DNA of 64,000 nucleotides from Phenylobacterium sp. (GTDB taxonomy: Bacteria > Pseudomonadota > Alphaproteobacteria > Caulobacterales > Caulobacteraceae), in contig NZ_JAUXVZ010000034.1 of the NCBI RefSeq assembly GCF_030680185.1, positions 1 to 64,000 of the forward strand, written 5' to 3'. Both the position numbers and the translations under genes were made by a program. Positions 1 through 8,855 of the stretch are shown here, one piece after another. The notes under the pieces were generated by a model. It was given only the letters and a program-made list of their open reading frames with translations, did not search any database and was not told the DNA's origin. How positions within the stretch are numbered: position 1 is the stretch's first letter; every line of letters starts with the position of its first letter.

Positions 1-1
1 G

Positions 2-76
2 AACGCCGCCACCTATCTCTTTTGGTATTTTGGCTATCCGACGCCCCTGGCGACGGACGGAGTTCTGCTGACGTGA
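2..76 (+). CDS. 3' end of an upstream gene (partial)
   Basis: An open frame enters from the left edge and stops at TGA (74-76). The 24 visible residues are aromatic and hydrophobic (they include YLFWYFGYP), which fits the tail of a membrane or enzyme protein. A second frame also stays open to a stop at 85-87 but has less protein-like composition. A strong terminator follows 28 bases later, which supports a gene end here. The product cannot be identified. Confidence 0.4.
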   Translation, partial: NAATYLFWYFGYPTPLATDGVLLT

Positions 77-103
77 CCCAGACGTAAGACGAACCCCACC
101 GCC

Positions 104-127
104 GCCGCCGATCCGGCGGCTTTTTTT
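104..127 (+). terminator. Rho-independent terminator
   Basis: A perfect 7-bp GC stem (GCCGCCG / CGGCGGC) with a 3-base loop is followed directly by seven T residues. It ends the gene entering from the left. It also shows that the ATG at 128 is not the start of the next gene, because that ATG directly follows the T-run. Confidence 0.85.
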
Positions 128-175
128 ATGGCCCGTCGGACGGCTCCGCCCAAGAGTCCATCCAGAGAGCCATCC

Positions 176-1267
176 ATGACCGCCACAGCGCCCCTCACCA
201 CCGACGACCTGCGGATCAACTCGATCAAGCCGCTCACGCCGCCGGCCGAGATCATGACCGCCCAGCCCCGCACCGACCGCGCCACCCGTACGGTGACCGG
301 CGCGCGCAAGGCCGCCCAGGACATCATCCACGGCCGCGACGACCGCCTGCTGGTGGTCATCGGCCCCTGCTCTATCCACGATCCGGATGCGGCCATGGAC
401 TATGCGCGCCGGCTGGCGGCGGAGCGCGCGCGGTTCGCCGGCGAGCTGGAAATCCTGATGCGGGTCTATTTCGAAAAGCCGCGCACCACGGTGGGCTGGA
501 AGGGGCTGATCAACGATCCCGGCCTGGACGGCGGGTTCCAGATTGACCAGGGCCTGCGGATCGCCCGCGGCCTGCTGGCCGACATCAACGACCTGGATCT
601 GCCGGCGGCGTGCGAGTTCCTGGACGTCACCACGCCCCAGTACATCGCCGATCTGGTGGCCTGGGGCGCCATCGGGGCGCGGACCACCGAAAGCCAGATT
701 CACCGGGAGCTGGCCTCGGGCCTCTCCTGCCCCGTGGGCTTCAAGAACGGCACCGACGGCAATGTGCAGATCGCCGTGGACGCGGTGCGCGCCGCCAGCC
801 AGCCGCACCACTTCCTGGCCGTCACCAAGGAAGGCCGCTCGGCCATCGCCGCCACGACTGGCAACGGCGACTGCCATGTGGTGCTCCGCGGAGGCGCAGC
901 GCCCAACTACGACGCCGCGAGCGTCGCGGCGGCCTGCGCCCTGATCGAGAAGGCGGGTCTGGCGCCCCGGCTGATGGTCGACGCCAGCCATGCCAACAGC
1001 CACAAGAAGCCGGAAAACCAGCCGGCCGTGGCCGCCGATCTCGCCGCGCGCCTGCGCGCGGGCGATCAGAGCGTCATGGGGGTGATGATCGAGAGCCATC
1101 TGGTGGCCGGCCGCCAGGATCTGGTCCCCGGCCAGCCCCTGACCTACGGCCAGTCGATCACCGATGGCTGCATCGGCTGGGCGGATTCCGTGGCGGTGCT
1201 GGAGAACCTGGCCAGCGCGGTCGCGGCGCGGCGCAAGGCTCTGGTCCGCGAGCCGGCCCAGGCCTGA
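176..1267 (+). CDS. aroG: 3-deoxy-7-phosphoheptulonate (DAHP) synthase, class I
   Basis: Condenses phosphoenolpyruvate and erythrose 4-phosphate in the first committed step of the shikimate pathway; cytosolic. The 363-residue product matches the AroF/G/H length of about 350. It has the family motif GPCSIHD (about residues 63-69), the KPRTTVGWKG loop and the GARTTESQ and NGTDG segments. I chose the ATG at 176 because the in-frame ATG at 128 abuts the terminator T-run. The paralogue letter (F, G or H, meaning which aromatic amino acid inhibits it) cannot be read from sequence. The gene stands alone, with its 3' end facing a convergent gene 6 bases away. Chorismate synthase lies 3.4 kb downstream. 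Confidence 0.93.
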   Translation: MTATAPLTTDDLRINSIKPLTPPAEIMTAQPRTDRATRTVTGARKAAQDIIHGRDDRLLVVIGPCSIHDPDAAMDYARRLAAERARFAGELEILMRVYFEKPRTTVGWKGLINDPGLDGGFQIDQGLRIARGLLADINDLDLPAACEFLDVTTPQYIADLVAWGAIGARTTESQIHRELASGLSCPVGFKNGTDGNVQIAVDAVRAASQPHHFLAVTKEGRSAIAATTGNGDCHVVLRGGAAPNYDAASVAAACALIEKAGLAPRLMVDASHANSHKKPENQPAVAADLAARLRAGDQSVMGVMIESHLVAGRQDLVPGQPLTYGQSITDGCIGWADSVAVLENLASAVAARRKALVREPAQA

Positions 1268-1273
1268 CGATGG

Positions 1274-2767
1274 TCAGACCGAGGTCTGGAGGTGGCTCCA
1301 GGCCTCGGCGGCCTCGGCAGCGGGGCCCGACGCATCGACGCGGGTCCAGGCGATGTCGCCGACCTCACGGTCGATCTGCATCTGCAGGGTCTCGACCGTG
1401 GCGTCCGAAGCGTCCCCGTGCCGCGTTCCGATGCGCGCAGCAAGGATTTCGGCCGGCGCCTCCAGCCAGATCCCGGCGAAAGGAACCCCTGCCCGACGGG
1501 CCAGGGCCTCGGCGCGGCCCCTCTGGTCCGGCGAGATGAAGGTCGCGTCCAGCACCACGGCGCGGCCGGCCGCCAGGGCCTGGCCCGCCTCGCTGAACAG
1601 GGTGTCGTAGACCTGCTCGTAGAAGCCCGGCCCATAGGCGCTGGCCGGCAGGCGACTGTCGGGCGGCACGCCCATCAGCCGCTTGCGAACCTCATCGGTC
1701 CGCAGCACCACCGCGCCAGGAGACGCCCCCAGCCCCGGCGCGATCAGCCGCGCGAAGGTGGACTTGCCCGTGCCCGACAGCCCCCCGACGGCCGCCAGGC
1801 TCGGCGGCGGCGGCGACAGGTGGGCGAGCGCGGTGTCCAGATAGGCGCTGGCCGCGCTGTCGTCCCCCGAATGGGCCCAGACATGGGCGCGGACGGCGGC
1901 GCGAACCGCCAGCATCAGCGGCAGGGCGGCCAGGCCGTCCCAAAGTTCGGGGCCGAAGCTGCGGGCCGCCTCGTCCAGATAGGCCGACAGCACCCGCACG
2001 GCGGCGTCGCGGCGGCGGCGGAAATCCAGATCCATCAGCAGGAAGGCGATGTCGTACTGGACGTCCACATCCGACAGGGTGTCGTTGAACTCGATGCAGT
2101 CGAACAGGATCGGCCGCCCGTCCTCCAGCAGGATGTTCCCCAGGTGGAGATCCCCATGGCAGTGACGGGCGAAGCCGCCCATGGCGCGGGCGTCCAGCAG
2201 CGCCTGATGCCGGAAGAAGGCCTCATTCGTCGCCGCCACCACCGCCTCGACCCGCTCTGCCCCCAGCCGCGGCGCCAACTCGCGCAGGAGATGGGCGTTG
2301 GAATCGATGGTGAACTTCAGCGCTCGCCCGCCACCGCCCTGGGGACGCAGCGGCGCCGTGGCATGGAAGCTGGCCACGGTTCGCCCGAGGCTGTCGGCCA
2401 GGCCGCCATCCACCGCCCAGGGCTGGGCGGCCAGCACGGCATGTTCGTCGAACCGGCGCATCTCCAGGGCGAACTCGACAGGCTCGCCCTCCCCGTCAAA
2501 CTCCAGCCCCCCGTCGGCCGTCCGGCTGATGGTGCGCACCGTGCGGTAGATGTCCGGCGCCGCGGCCCGGTTGAAGCGCAATTCGCGGTCCAGCGCCCAG
2601 CGCCGCAGCTCCAGGGTGGAGTAGTCCAGATAGCCCAGCTCCACCCGGCGCTTGATCTTGAAGGCGCGCTCGGGCGTCAGGAAAACCCGGGCGCAGGCGG
2701 TGTCGATGCGGCGCTCGGCCTGGGCCTCCAGCCAACTGGCGACCTCGACCTCTTCGGGATCGGTCAA
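1274..2767 (-). CDS. Bifunctional aminoglycoside-phosphotransferase-like / P-loop ATPase protein
   Basis: A 497-residue fusion. The N-terminal two thirds is an APH-type kinase fold with the catalytic loop HCHGDLHLGN and a metal-binding LFDCIEFND. The C-terminal third is an AAA_33-type P-loop domain with Walker A GLSGTGKST. Proteins of this architecture are common in proteobacteria and usually annotated as AAA-family ATPases; the physiological substrate is unknown, and antibiotic resistance should not be assumed. The start is a TTG (2765-2767) with no clear ribosome site, 13 bases after the pdxH stop. It probably forms an operon with pdxH, which lies upstream on the same strand. Confidence 0.85.
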   Translation of the reverse strand: MTDPEEVEVASWLEAQAERRIDTACARVFLTPERAFKIKRRVELGYLDYSTLELRRWALDRELRFNRAAAPDIYRTVRTISRTADGGLEFDGEGEPVEFALEMRRFDEHAVLAAQPWAVDGGLADSLGRTVASFHATAPLRPQGGGGRALKFTIDSNAHLLRELAPRLGAERVEAVVAATNEAFFRHQALLDARAMGGFARHCHGDLHLGNILLEDGRPILFDCIEFNDTLSDVDVQYDIAFLLMDLDFRRRRDAAVRVLSAYLDEAARSFGPELWDGLAALPLMLAVRAAVRAHVWAHSGDDSAASAYLDTALAHLSPPPPSLAAVGGLSGTGKSTFARLIAPGLGASPGAVVLRTDEVRKRLMGVPPDSRLPASAYGPGFYEQVYDTLFSEAGQALAAGRAVVLDATFISPDQRGRAEALARRAGVPFAGIWLEAPAEILAARIGTRHGDASDATVETLQMQIDREVGDIAWTRVDASGPAAEAAEAWSHLQTSV

Positions 2768-2780
2768 GACAGGGCGTCCG

Positions 2781-3455
2781 TCACGGATAGAGCCGCTCGG
2801 TGGTCCAGCCGCCGTTGGCCCGGGCGAAAACCAGCCGCTCGTGCAGGCGGAAAGGCCGGTCGCGCCAGAATTCGATGACCGAGGGCGTCAGGCGGAAGCC
2901 CGACCAATGGGGCGGCCGTTCGACCTTGCCGAGGCCAAACCGCAAACCCGTCTCGGCGATGCGCTTTTCCAGGGCCAGCCGATCAGGCAAAGGCCGCGAC
3001 TGGCTCGAGGCCCAGGCGCCCAGCTGGGAGGCCCGCGCCCGGGTGGCGAAATAGGCGTCGGCCTCGGCCGCCGTCACCGGCGCGACCGAACCCCGCACCC
3101 GCACCTGACGGCGCAGCGATTTCCAGTGAAACAGCAGGGCGGCGCGGGGATTTTCCGCCAGTTGCCGGCCCTTGGCGCTTTCGAGGTTGGTGTAGAAGAC
3201 GAACCCCTCGGGATCGACATCCTTCAGCAGCACCATGCGCACATCGGGCGCGCCGTCGGCGTCCGCCGTCGACAGGGCCATGGCGTTGGGATCGTTGGGC
3301 TCCTTGGCGCCGGCTTCGCGCAGCCATTCGGCGAACAGGACGAAGGGATCGTCCTCCGACAACAGCGGCGGCGGTTCGGCCTTCGTCACCTGGGCCACAT
3401 AGTCGTCCTCGCTGGGCGAGGCAGGAATGAGGGAGTCTTCGGGAGTCTTTGACAT
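2781..3455 (-). CDS. pdxH: Pyridoxamine 5'-phosphate oxidase
   Basis: FMN-dependent oxidase that converts pyridoxine or pyridoxamine 5'-phosphate to pyridoxal 5'-phosphate, the last step of vitamin B6 synthesis and salvage. The 224-residue length is normal. FMN-binding features are visible ([37 protein letters not shown]), and the C-terminus ERLYP corresponds to the conserved RL-x-P tail. An acidic N-terminal extension of about 30 residues precedes the fold, as in other family members. It is divergent from the DnaJ-like gene and followed closely by the kinase fusion. Confidence 0.95.
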   Translation of the reverse strand: MSKTPEDSLIPASPSEDDYVAQVTKAEPPPLLSEDDPFVLFAEWLREAGAKEPNDPNAMALSTADADGAPDVRMVLLKDVDPEGFVFYTNLESAKGRQLAENPRAALLFHWKSLRRQVRVRGSVAPVTAAEADAYFATRARASQLGAWASSQSRPLPDRLALEKRIAETGLRFGLGKVERPPHWSGFRLTPSVIEFWRDRPFRLHERLVFARANGGWTTERLYP

Positions 3456-3539
3456 GACCTGCGCCCTATAGCGCGCAGGCGCTCGTGCGTCAGGGGTTTA
3501 ACGCGCCGTTGACGGCGCCTGGCCTAGGACTTTCGTCCT

Positions 3540-4247
3540 ATGAGCGGGACCGATCAGCCCCTGACCACGCGCCGGGCGCGGGAGATGCTCGGCGTGGGCG
3601 CGGCCGCCTCGCCGGGCGAGCTGCGTCGCGCCTTTCGCAATCGGGCCAAGGCCGTTCACCCGGACCGATCCGGCGGCGACGCCGAAGCCTTTCGTCGCCT
3701 CGTGCAGGCCTATGACGCCCTTCGCAGCGCGCCAGCGTCTGAGATCCCCATCCGTCAACCGCCTAGCGTCCAGGCCCGACGGACGCCGGACGCCCCCGTG
3801 CTGCAGGTCAGCCCCACGCTCGCCGTTCAAGGCGGGGTGCTGGAGCATGTGATGGCCGATGAGCGGCGGGTGCGGATCACCGTTCCGGCCGGCCTTCGCC
3901 ACGGCGATCGCCTGCGTGTGGGACGCGAGCTTCTTAGCGTGGCGATCCGCGGCGACGGCCGGCTGATCGTGCGGGGCAATGATCTGTGGGTCACAGCGAC
4001 GCTGGACAGAACCCTGATGGATCAGGGTGGCCGAACCCGGGTGGAGACCCCGCTGGGTCCGCGGGATGTCTGGATCACGCAAAAGGCCGCGTCGCGCGGC
4101 CTCATACGGCTGGAGGGTGAAGGCCTGCCGGCCCGGGGGCGTCACCGGCAGGGGGACATGTTCATCCGCCTGCAGGCCGCTGGCGAAACGGCGTCGAGCG
4201 CGGCGCGCACCCTGCTTCGCCGGTTCGCAGCGGCCTGGGCGGCCTGA
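3540..4247 (+). CDS. DnaJ-like co-chaperone with divergent C-terminal domain
   Basis: A 235-residue protein with an N-terminal J domain (about residues 8-65) containing the essential HPD motif in AVHPDRSGGD, which would stimulate a DnaK-type ATPase. There is no Gly/Phe-rich linker or CxxCxGxG zinc repeat, so this is not DnaJ itself. The rest (from about residue 80) resembles the DnaJ/CbpA C-terminal substrate-binding fold, with paired segments such as VRITVPAGLRHGDRLRVG and IRLEGEGLPARGRHRQGDMFI. CbpA-like function is inferred. It is transcribed away from pdxH; a small secreted-protein gene converges 3 bases after its stop. Confidence 0.85.
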   Translation: MSGTDQPLTTRRAREMLGVGAAASPGELRRAFRNRAKAVHPDRSGGDAEAFRRLVQAYDALRSAPASEIPIRQPPSVQARRTPDAPVLQVSPTLAVQGGVLEHVMADERRVRITVPAGLRHGDRLRVGRELLSVAIRGDGRLIVRGNDLWVTATLDRTLMDQGGRTRVETPLGPRDVWITQKAASRGLIRLEGEGLPARGRHRQGDMFIRLQAAGETASSAARTLLRRFAAAWAA

Positions 4248-4250
4248 GCC

Positions 4251-4517
4251 TTAGTCGTCCTTATCGCGGTCGGTGATGTTGAACTGGGTGTCCAGCTCGA
4301 AATCATAGACGCCATCGGCGCACTTGGCGTCCTCGACCTCATAGCCCTCGAGCACACCGTCATCTTCTTCCCGCTCGATCTCGCGGGGATCGCTGCAGCC
4401 GACCGCCGACAGTGCGGCCATCACCTGCGCCCGCTCCTGAGCCGAAGGCGGCGCATCGGCGAGGCTGGCCGTGGCCGGCAGCATGAGGGCGGCGACTGAG
4501 AGGATCACGAGGCGCAT
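4251..4517 (-). CDS. Small secreted protein, PepSY-like
   Basis: An 88-residue protein with a signal peptide (MRLVILSVAALMLPATASLA) and a short acidic mature part. The tail YEVEDAKCADGVYDFELD resembles a PepSY/BLIP-fold strand pattern, and two cysteines could pair. The start is placed at ATG 4517 because AGGAG lies 9 bases upstream; an in-frame ATG at 4544 would add nine residues before the signal peptide and is less likely. No function is assigned. The gene is convergent with the DnaJ-like gene and divergent from aroC. Confidence 0.7.
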   Translation of the reverse strand: MRLVILSVAALMLPATASLADAPPSAQERAQVMAALSAVGCSDPREIEREEDDGVLEGYEVEDAKCADGVYDFELDTQFNITDRDKDD

Positions 4518-4626
4518 GGGCTTGAACTCCTGTGTCGTTTTCATGCCTTAACAGCGCCCCTGAACCGTGAAGGTTCCCCACGCCGAGGGCGTGGCGCCCG
4601 GCGGGAAATGCGCTAAGACCGCCGCC

Positions 4627-5745
4627 ATGTCGCACAACACATTTGGCCATCTGTTCCGCGTCACCACCTGGGGCGAAAGCCACGGCCCGGCCCTGGGCTG
4701 CGTCGTCGACGGATGTCCTGCGGGGCTTTCGCTGACGGCTGAAGACGTCCAGGTCTGGCTTGACCAGCGCAGGCCCGGCCAGGGTAAGTTCGTCACCCAG
4801 CGCCAGGAACCCGACGCCGTGCGCATCCTGTCGGGGGTGTTCGAGGACGACCGCACGGGCGGGCCCGTCACCACCGGCACGCCGATCTCGATGATGATCG
4901 ACAACACCGATCAGCGCAGCCGCGACTATTCCGAGATCGCCCAGGCCTTCCGCCCGGGTCATGCCGACTACCCCTATTTCGCCAAGTACGGCGTGCGCGA
5001 CTATCGCGGCGGCGGCCGGTCCTCGGCGCGCGAAACCGCCGCGCGGGTGGCGGCCGGCGCCGTGGCCCGCAAGATCCTGGCCGGCGTCACCATCCGCGCC
5101 GCCGTGGTCCAGATCGGCCCGCATGCGATCGACCGCAGCCGCTTCGACTGGGACGAGACCCGCAACAACCCCTTCTGGTGCCCGGACGCCGAGACGGTGG
5201 CAGTCTGGGAATCCCACCTGGAGAAGATCCGCAAGAGCGGCTCCTCCACCGGCGCCGTGGTCGAGGTCGAGGCCGTTGGCGTCCCGGCCGGCTGGGGGGC
5301 GCCCATCTATGGCAAGCTGGACGCCGAGTTGGCCGGCGCGCTGATGTCGATCAACGCCGCCAAGGGTGTCGAGATCGGAGCCGGCTTCGCCGCCGCCGCC
5401 CTGTCGGGCGAGGAAAACGCCGACGAGATGCGGATGGGCAATGATGGCCAGCCGGTCTTTTTGTCGAACATGGCCGGCGGCGTGCTCGGCGGCATCTCCA
5501 CCGGCCAGGCGGTGAGCGCGCGCGTCGCGTTCAAGCCCACCTCCTCGATTCTGACCCCCCGGCGGAGCCTGAATGAGGCGGGCCAGGAGATCGAGCTTCG
5601 CACCAAGGGCCGACACGATCCCTGCGTGGGGATCCGCGCCGTGCCGGTCGTGGAGGCGATGACCGCCTGCGTTCTGGCCGACGCCTTCCTGCGCCACCGG
5701 GCCCAGGCCGGCGAGGCGCGGTTTACGCCCGGGCCGCACGTCTAG
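4627..5745 (+). CDS. aroC: Chorismate synthase
   Basis: Makes chorismate from 5-enolpyruvylshikimate 3-phosphate using reduced FMN; last common step of aromatic biosynthesis. The 372-residue product starts [20 protein letters not shown], with the first family signature (GESHG). It also has the second (GHADYPY followed by [17 protein letters not shown]) and the third ([17 protein letters not shown]). The start at 4627 is fixed by this conserved N-terminus; upstream in-frame codons to 4567 do not look coding. It ends in a proline/glycine tail typical of alphaproteobacterial AroC. Confidence 0.96.
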   Translation: MSHNTFGHLFRVTTWGESHGPALGCVVDGCPAGLSLTAEDVQVWLDQRRPGQGKFVTQRQEPDAVRILSGVFEDDRTGGPVTTGTPISMMIDNTDQRSRDYSEIAQAFRPGHADYPYFAKYGVRDYRGGGRSSARETAARVAAGAVARKILAGVTIRAAVVQIGPHAIDRSRFDWDETRNNPFWCPDAETVAVWESHLEKIRKSGSSTGAVVEVEAVGVPAGWGAPIYGKLDAELAGALMSINAAKGVEIGAGFAAAALSGEENADEMRMGNDGQPVFLSNMAGGVLGGISTGQAVSARVAFKPTSSILTPRRSLNEAGQEIELRTKGRHDPCVGIRAVPVVEAMTACVLADAFLRHRAQAGEARFTPGPHV

Positions 5746-5887
5746 CCTTACAGGGCGCGCGCGGAACGACCTCAGAAATCGCCGGTTTTCCGCATTGACC
5801 CCGTCGATGACTTGCCTGAAATGAGCGGCTTCAAATTCGGCCCCCGCCGGAGCCTGAGCCGAGACACCGCCTCGAAAGACGGAAACC

Positions 5888-6400
5888 TTGCGCTACGAAC
5901 TCCTGAGAGTCCTGCTGGTCGATGACAACCACCACATGCGGGTGCTGTTGACCGAGATTCTGCGGGCGATCGGCGTGGTCCATATCCACGAGGCCGCCGA
6001 TGGCGCCGAGGGTCTGCAGGCACTGCGCAGCCACGCCATCGATATCGTCATGACCGACCTTTCGATGCAGCCCCTGGACGGCATCGACTTCGTGCGTCTG
6101 CTGCGCAATTCCGCCGACAGCCCCAATCAGATGATTCCGGTGGTCATGATCACCGGCCATTCGACCATGCGCCGGGTGGCCGAGGCCCGCGACGCCGGGG
6201 TCAATGAGTTCCTGGCCAAGCCGCTGACCGCCCGCGGCGTGCTGGAGCGGCTGAACCGCATCGTCGAGCATCCGCGGCCCTATATCCGCACCCAGGACTA
6301 TTTCGGCCCTGACCGCCGCCGCCGCGCGGACCCCAATTTCAACGGCCCCTGGCGCCGCAACACCGACACCGCTGTGGCCCTGTCGCACCAGCTCGACTGA
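5888..6400 (+). CDS. Single-domain response regulator with FGPDRR tail
   Basis: A 170-residue protein with a CheY-like receiver domain (about residues 5-125). It has the acidic pair in LLVDDN, the phospho-acceptor aspartate in VMTDLSMQPLDG, the switch threonine in MITGHS and the lysine in FLAKPL. The tail contains DYFGPDRRRR, a motif seen after the receiver in many alphaproteobacterial single-domain regulators, so no DNA-binding output domain is present. It probably acts by protein contact. The start is TTG at 5888 with only a weak purine-rich site (GGAAA) upstream, so start choice is uncertain. No partner kinase is adjacent. Confidence 0.85.
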   Translation: MRYELLRVLLVDDNHHMRVLLTEILRAIGVVHIHEAADGAEGLQALRSHAIDIVMTDLSMQPLDGIDFVRLLRNSADSPNQMIPVVMITGHSTMRRVAEARDAGVNEFLAKPLTARGVLERLNRIVEHPRPYIRTQDYFGPDRRRRADPNFNGPWRRNTDTAVALSHQLD

Positions 6401-6471
6401 GCCTGGATCAGGTCGCCACCATTTGGTGATGTTTTGCGCGTCTTCTGACCTCTGACCTGGGGGGATTCACC

Positions 6472-6690
6472 ATGAACGCGCCGATGCTGCTTCGCCTGAG
6501 CCTGATCGGCCTCTTGGGCCTCACCCAGGCCGGCTGCCTGGCCGCCGCCGTCGTGGGCACGACGGCGGGCGTGGCCATCGGCGTCACCGGAGCGGCCGTC
6601 GGGGCCACCGCCAAGGGTGTCGGCATGGCCGCAGGCGCCGTGATCCCGGACGGCGACGATGAGGACAAAGACGACCGGCGTCGCCGCTGA
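6472..6690 (+). CDS. Small putative lipoprotein with glycine/alanine-rich helix
   Basis: A 72-residue protein: N-terminal hydrophobic signal ending in LTQAGC, a non-ideal lipobox with Gln at -3. A Gly/Ala/Val-rich stretch follows (about residues 22-57) that could insert in membrane as a glycine zipper, then a charged tail (DGDDEDKDDRRRR). It begins after a GGGG-rich ribosome site. No function is recognised. It is convergent with queD, 11 bases away. Confidence 0.65.
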   Translation: MNAPMLLRLSLIGLLGLTQAGCLAAAVVGTTAGVAIGVTGAAVGATAKGVGMAAGAVIPDGDDEDKDDRRRR

Positions 6691-6701
6691 ACGCCGCGAG
6701 T

Positions 6702-7073
6702 CTAGAGCGTCAGCGCGCAGCTTTCGCCGATGGTCGGCCGCGACACCTTGATCCGGGTCAGCCCGGGAAAGCCCGCCTTCAGCCGCTCGGCGAAATAGAG
6801 GCAGATGTTCTCCAGGGTCGGGCTCTCAAGCCCGGCCTTTTCGTTCAGCAGGCCATGGTCCAGTTCCAGGGCGACGGCGCGCAGGGCGCTGTCGAGCTCG
6901 GCCAGGTCAGCCACCCAGCCCATCGGGGCCTGGGGCGCGCCGCCGACCGTGGCCTCCACCTGGAAGGAGTGGCCATGCAGCCGCGTGTACGGGCTGTCGG
7001 CGGGACCATGGGGCAGGTAATGGGCCGCGTCGAAGGTCGCGACCTTGGTGATCTCGAAGATATGCGATGTCAT
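6702..7073 (-). CDS. queD: 6-carboxy-5,6,7,8-tetrahydropterin synthase
   Basis: Converts dihydroneopterin triphosphate to 6-carboxytetrahydropterin, the second step to 7-deazaguanine (preQ0, queuosine). The 123-residue product has zinc-ligand histidines in FDAAHYLPH and LHGHSF and the family's downstream LDHGLLNE and PTLENICLYFAERL. The start is ATG 7073; the longer open frame upstream is Pro/Arg-rich and not family-like. It lies 38 bases after queE and is the last gene of queC-queE-queD. Confidence 0.93.
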   Translation of the reverse strand: MTSHIFEITKVATFDAAHYLPHGPADSPYTRLHGHSFQVEATVGGAPQAPMGWVADLAELDSALRAVALELDHGLLNEKAGLESPTLENICLYFAERLKAGFPGLTRIKVSRPTIGESCALTL

Positions 7074-7111
7074 TGGCGCGCTTAAGGGCGATCCGTCCAG
7101 CCGACCGGCCG

Positions 7112-7744
7112 TCAGGGAATGCCCAGATATTTGTGGGTTTGGACGCTTAAACGCCAACGGGGGTGGGCGAGGCAATAGGCGATCGCCGCCTCGGTGTTCG
7201 CCAGTCGGTCCGGACCGTCCATGGGCTGGAGATAGAAGCGCTCGAAATCCAGATCCGCAAAGCGCGCCGGATCGACGCCCGCCTGCGGAAAGACCAGCTT
7301 CAGTTCCTGTCCCGCGGTCTGCACCACGGGCACCTGCGCCTTGGGGCTGACGCAGACCCAGTCGATCCCGGAGGGGGCCGGCAGAGTGCCATTCGTCTCC
7401 ACGGCGATTTCGAAGCCCCGGGCCTTGAAGGCGGCGATCAGCGGGGTATCCAGCTGCAGCAGCGGCTCGCCGCCGGTGCAGACCACCAGGCGATGGGCGG
7501 GCTCATCGCCCCAGGCGGCGGCGACCTCGTCGGCCAGTTCATCGGGCCCGGCGAACCGTCCGCCACCGGGGCCATCCATCCCCACGAAGTCGGTGTCGCA
7601 GAAGGTGCAGACCGCGCTCGCCCGATCTATTTCACGACCCGACCAGAGGTTACAGCCGGCGAAGCGACAGAAAACCGCCGGGCGGCCCGCCTGCCCCCCC
7701 TCCCCCTGCAGGGTCAGGAAGATCTCCTTGACCGCATAGCTCAT
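7112..7744 (-). CDS. queE: 7-carboxy-7-deazaguanine synthase (radical SAM)
   Basis: Radical SAM enzyme that contracts 6-carboxytetrahydropterin to 7-carboxy-7-deazaguanine. The 210-residue product starts [16 protein letters not shown]. The cluster ligands are Cys31, Cys46 and Cys49, giving a CX14CX2C arrangement instead of the usual radical SAM CX3CX2C; this expanded motif is known for a subset of QueE enzymes. CTGGEPLLQ and VETNGT are also visible. The start codon overlaps the queC stop by 4 bases (ATGA), so translation is probably coupled. Confidence 0.94.
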   Translation of the reverse strand: MSYAVKEIFLTLQGEGGQAGRPAVFCRFAGCNLWSGREIDRASAVCTFCDTDFVGMDGPGGGRFAGPDELADEVAAAWGDEPAHRLVVCTGGEPLLQLDTPLIAAFKARGFEIAVETNGTLPAPSGIDWVCVSPKAQVPVVQTAGQELKLVFPQAGVDPARFADLDFERFYLQPMDGPDRLANTEAAIAYCLAHPRWRLSVQTHKYLGIP

Positions 7745-8472
7745 GACGCAAGCTCTGGGCGGCCTTGGGCGACCCACTCGGTCCAGCCCCGGGCGCGCAG
7801 CTCGCAGGCCGGGCAATCGCCGCAGCCGTGGCCCCAGTCGTGGAGGGCGCCGCGGTCGCCGCGATAGCAGGTATGGCTCTCTTCGCAGATCAGCGCCACC
7901 AGGGCCTCACCGCCCAGGGACTTCGAGAGCGCCCAGGTCTCCGCCTTGGTGAGCGCCATCAGCGGGGTCTGGATGCGGAAGTCCTGCGCCATGCCCAGGT
8001 TCAGCGCGTGTTCCAGGGCGTCGATCGTGTCGCGGCGGCAGTCCGGATAGCCGGAGAAGTCGGTCTCGCACATGCCGCCCACCAGATCGCGAATCCCCCG
8101 CCGGTCGGCCACCGCCGCGCCATAGGTGAGAAAGACGAGGTTTCGGCCCGGCACGAAGGTCGATGGCAACCCCTTCTCGGTCACCTCGAAGGCGCGATCG
8201 GCGGTCATGGCGGTCTCGGTGATGGCGCCGAACCCTGTCAGGTCGATCAGATGGTCCTGGCCCAGCCGCGGCGCCCAGTCCGGGAACTGCGCCGCCATCG
8301 CCTGGCGCACTACCTGGCGGGCTTGCATTTCGACCGCGTGCCGCTGGCCATAGTCGAAGCCCACCGTCTCCACATGGTCGTAGCGCGCCAGGGCCCAGGC
8401 CAGGCAGACCGAGGAGTCCTGGCCGCCGGAAAACAGGACAAGGGCGCGGCGATCACGGGGGGCGTCTGTCAT
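7741..8472 (-). CDS. queC: 7-cyano-7-deazaguanine synthase
   Basis: ATP-dependent enzyme that converts 7-carboxy-7-deazaguanine to preQ0. The 243-residue product has the PP-loop LFSGGQDSS near the N-terminus and a C-terminal zinc site with Cys residues in EESHTCYRG and CGDCPAC. It is the first gene of queC-queE-queD. The start is set at ATG 8472, giving MTDAPRDRR before the PP-loop; an in-frame ATG nine bases upstream (8481) is possible. Between it and the divergent receptor gene lie about 380 bases that may carry both promoters. Confidence 0.94.
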   Translation of the reverse strand: MTDAPRDRRALVLFSGGQDSSVCLAWALARYDHVETVGFDYGQRHAVEMQARQVVRQAMAAQFPDWAPRLGQDHLIDLTGFGAITETAMTADRAFEVTEKGLPSTFVPGRNLVFLTYGAAVADRRGIRDLVGGMCETDFSGYPDCRRDTIDALEHALNLGMAQDFRIQTPLMALTKAETWALSKSLGGEALVALICEESHTCYRGDRGALHDWGHGCGDCPACELRARGWTEWVAQGRPELAS

Positions 8473-8666
8473 CGCCCCCATATGCGCGTCGAAGGTCCGC
8501 AGGGGAAGACCGGGCCGGTGCGGCCGAGCGTCCTCATCATCCGCCACATAGCGCCAAGCATAGAGGGCTTAGAATGTTTGGTACGCCTGTCGACGACGCG
8601 GGTCGAATCGCCGTTTCCGTTCTTCCGTAAGGGAACATACGGGATAACAACGGTCAGTTTTATACG

Positions 8667-8684
8667 CCGCGTTTGAAACCGCGG
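8667..8684. promoter_or_regulatory. Inverted repeat in the queC / TonB-receptor divergent region
   Basis: CCGCG, eight bases, then CGCGG, flanked by TATAC on the left and TAT on the right. It could be an operator for either divergent gene. No regulator is known; reported only as a symmetrical site. Apart from this and the leader hairpin below, I see no gene in 8473-8855. Confidence 0.25.
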
Positions 8685-8781
8685 TATTTCCGCCACTTTT
8701 CCGCCTAACCCATCCCAAGTCGCCCCAAGTGAACAAGGTTCAGTTTGACGGAGACGTCAGTCAGGGCGAGGTTCGCGCCCG

Positions 8782-8811
8782 GCCGCCGCTCCCCCGGCGG
8801 CTGTTTTGTCT
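8782..8811 (+). promoter_or_regulatory. Terminator-like hairpin in the leader of the TonB-dependent receptor
   Basis: A GCCGCCG / CGGCGGC stem with a six-base loop is followed by a T-rich run (TGTTTTGTCT), 45 bases upstream of the receptor start. A second hairpin (GGCGGC / GCCGCC, 8829-8846) lies just before the ribosome site. The order terminator-like hairpin, then SD-proximal hairpin suggests attenuation or a structured 5' leader. No known riboswitch consensus was recognised. Confidence 0.4.
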
Positions 8812-8855
8812 CAACTCGCAAACAAGGGCGGCGCCAAAGCCGCCTGGGAGGATCC

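Noticed and set aside
128..175. Upstream ATG for the DAHP synthase gene
   Set aside because: It abuts the T-run of a terminator and would add 16 residues unlike the family; ATG 176 is used.
1274..2767. Aminoglycoside resistance gene
   Set aside because: APH fold is shared by many kinases; the fused P-loop architecture is a housekeeping-type family, not a resistance enzyme.
4360..5739. Minus-strand open frame opposite aroC
   Set aside because: Codon-bias shadow in GC-rich DNA; aroC is unmistakable on the plus strand.
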